From the NCBI RefSeq assembly GCF_034313965.1, contig NZ_JAVIWQ010000002.1:1922001-1986000 (forward strand): DNA of 64,000 nt. Reading direction: 5' to 3'. Position numbers and translations under genes: made by a program. The notes below the pieces were generated by a model. That model was not told the origin of the DNA and did not search any database. It worked only from the letters and a program-made list of their open reading frames with translations. Shown one piece after another: positions 63,924-64,000 of this stretch (the first letter of the stretch is position 1; each line of letters opens with the position of its first letter). Origin of the DNA: Herbaspirillum sp. RTI4. Its GTDB lineage: Bacteria > Pseudomonadota > Gammaproteobacteria > Burkholderiales > Burkholderiaceae_D.

Positions 63924-64000
63924 ATGAGGCGATTGCTTGTTACTGGAATCGCCGGACTGGTTTTTCTGGCGGCGACGCCGGCGATGGCAGCCTCCGACGA
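63924..64000 (+). CDS. Exported protein, N-terminal fragment (runs off right edge)
   Basis: An ATG at 63924 opens a frame to the window edge. The 25 residues form a clear signal peptide: two Arg, a hydrophobic stretch (LLVTGIAGLVFLAATPAMA) and a cleavage site before ASDD. CHASE2 cyclases are often followed by genes for FecR-like or other envelope proteins, but the mature part lies outside the window. No strong ribosome-binding site is seen. Confidence 0.5.
   Translation, partial: MRRLLVTGIAGLVFLAATPAMAASD

Overview
The window (about 56-58% G+C by eye) reads as chromosomal DNA of a betaproteobacterium, order Burkholderiales, most likely family Oxalobacteraceae. The grounds are a box benzoyl-CoA cluster with BoxR, tandem DUF4148 genes, the sigma factor-DUF3619-DUF3106-RDD operon, a Burkholderia-type porin, and the ilvI-ilvH-ilvC...pssA order. 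The genus cannot be resolved from sequence reading alone. I see no tRNA or rRNA gene, phage, integrase, intact insertion sequence or CRISPR array.

Left third (1-12 kb): an aerobic benzoate catabolic locus. On the minus strand, a DUF4863 protein, benzoate-CoA ligase, an alpha/beta hydrolase and a Liv-type ABC importer (binding protein, LivH, start of LivM, running off the left edge) form one operon. Divergent from it lie boxR and boxC-boxB-boxA, followed by a 59-codon ORF coupled to boxA and a MaoC-like hot-dog protein. BoxR-type TGCA half-sites lie at both promoters. The semialdehyde dehydrogenase needed next in the pathway is not in the window. From 12 to 14.5 kb a LysR gene and a DUF4148 gene were tandemly duplicated; the second LysR copy is a decayed fragment.

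Middle (14.5-43 kb): housekeeping and amino-acid catabolism. This includes yicC, dadA with a divergent Lrp regulator, an HPP membrane protein, a thioesterase, an M15-like peptidase, a complete branched-chain/aromatic amino-acid importer (binding protein-livHMGF), 4-hydroxyphenylpyruvate dioxygenase with a divergent Lrp regulator, an Fsr-type efflux pump, a GST, a CNNM/CorC protein, an orphan gene, an RhlE-type helicase, a ferredoxin, suhB, trmJ-rsuA, hslO with a gamma-carbonic anhydrase, a lipase and an ECF sigma operon.

Right third (43-64 kb): ilvI-ilvH-ilvC, a SIMPL protein, pssA, a PAS-GGDEF-EAL protein with a degenerate GGDEF motif, an organosulfur operon (MetNI-type importer, two SfnB-type flavin dehydrogenases, one LLM monooxygenase, a MetQ-type binding protein), a porin, a CHASE2 adenylate cyclase, and the start of an exported protein at the right edge.

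The most unusual theme is pervasive short tandem duplication at gene ends. In at least three places the 3' end of a gene together with its downstream hairpin is repeated two or three times: the box-operon hydrolase, the ferredoxin and ilvC (an exact 150-bp period). Smaller tandem repeats overlap stop or start codons elsewhere, and a dispersed palindromic element of about 120 bp flanks the organosulfur operon in inverted orientation.
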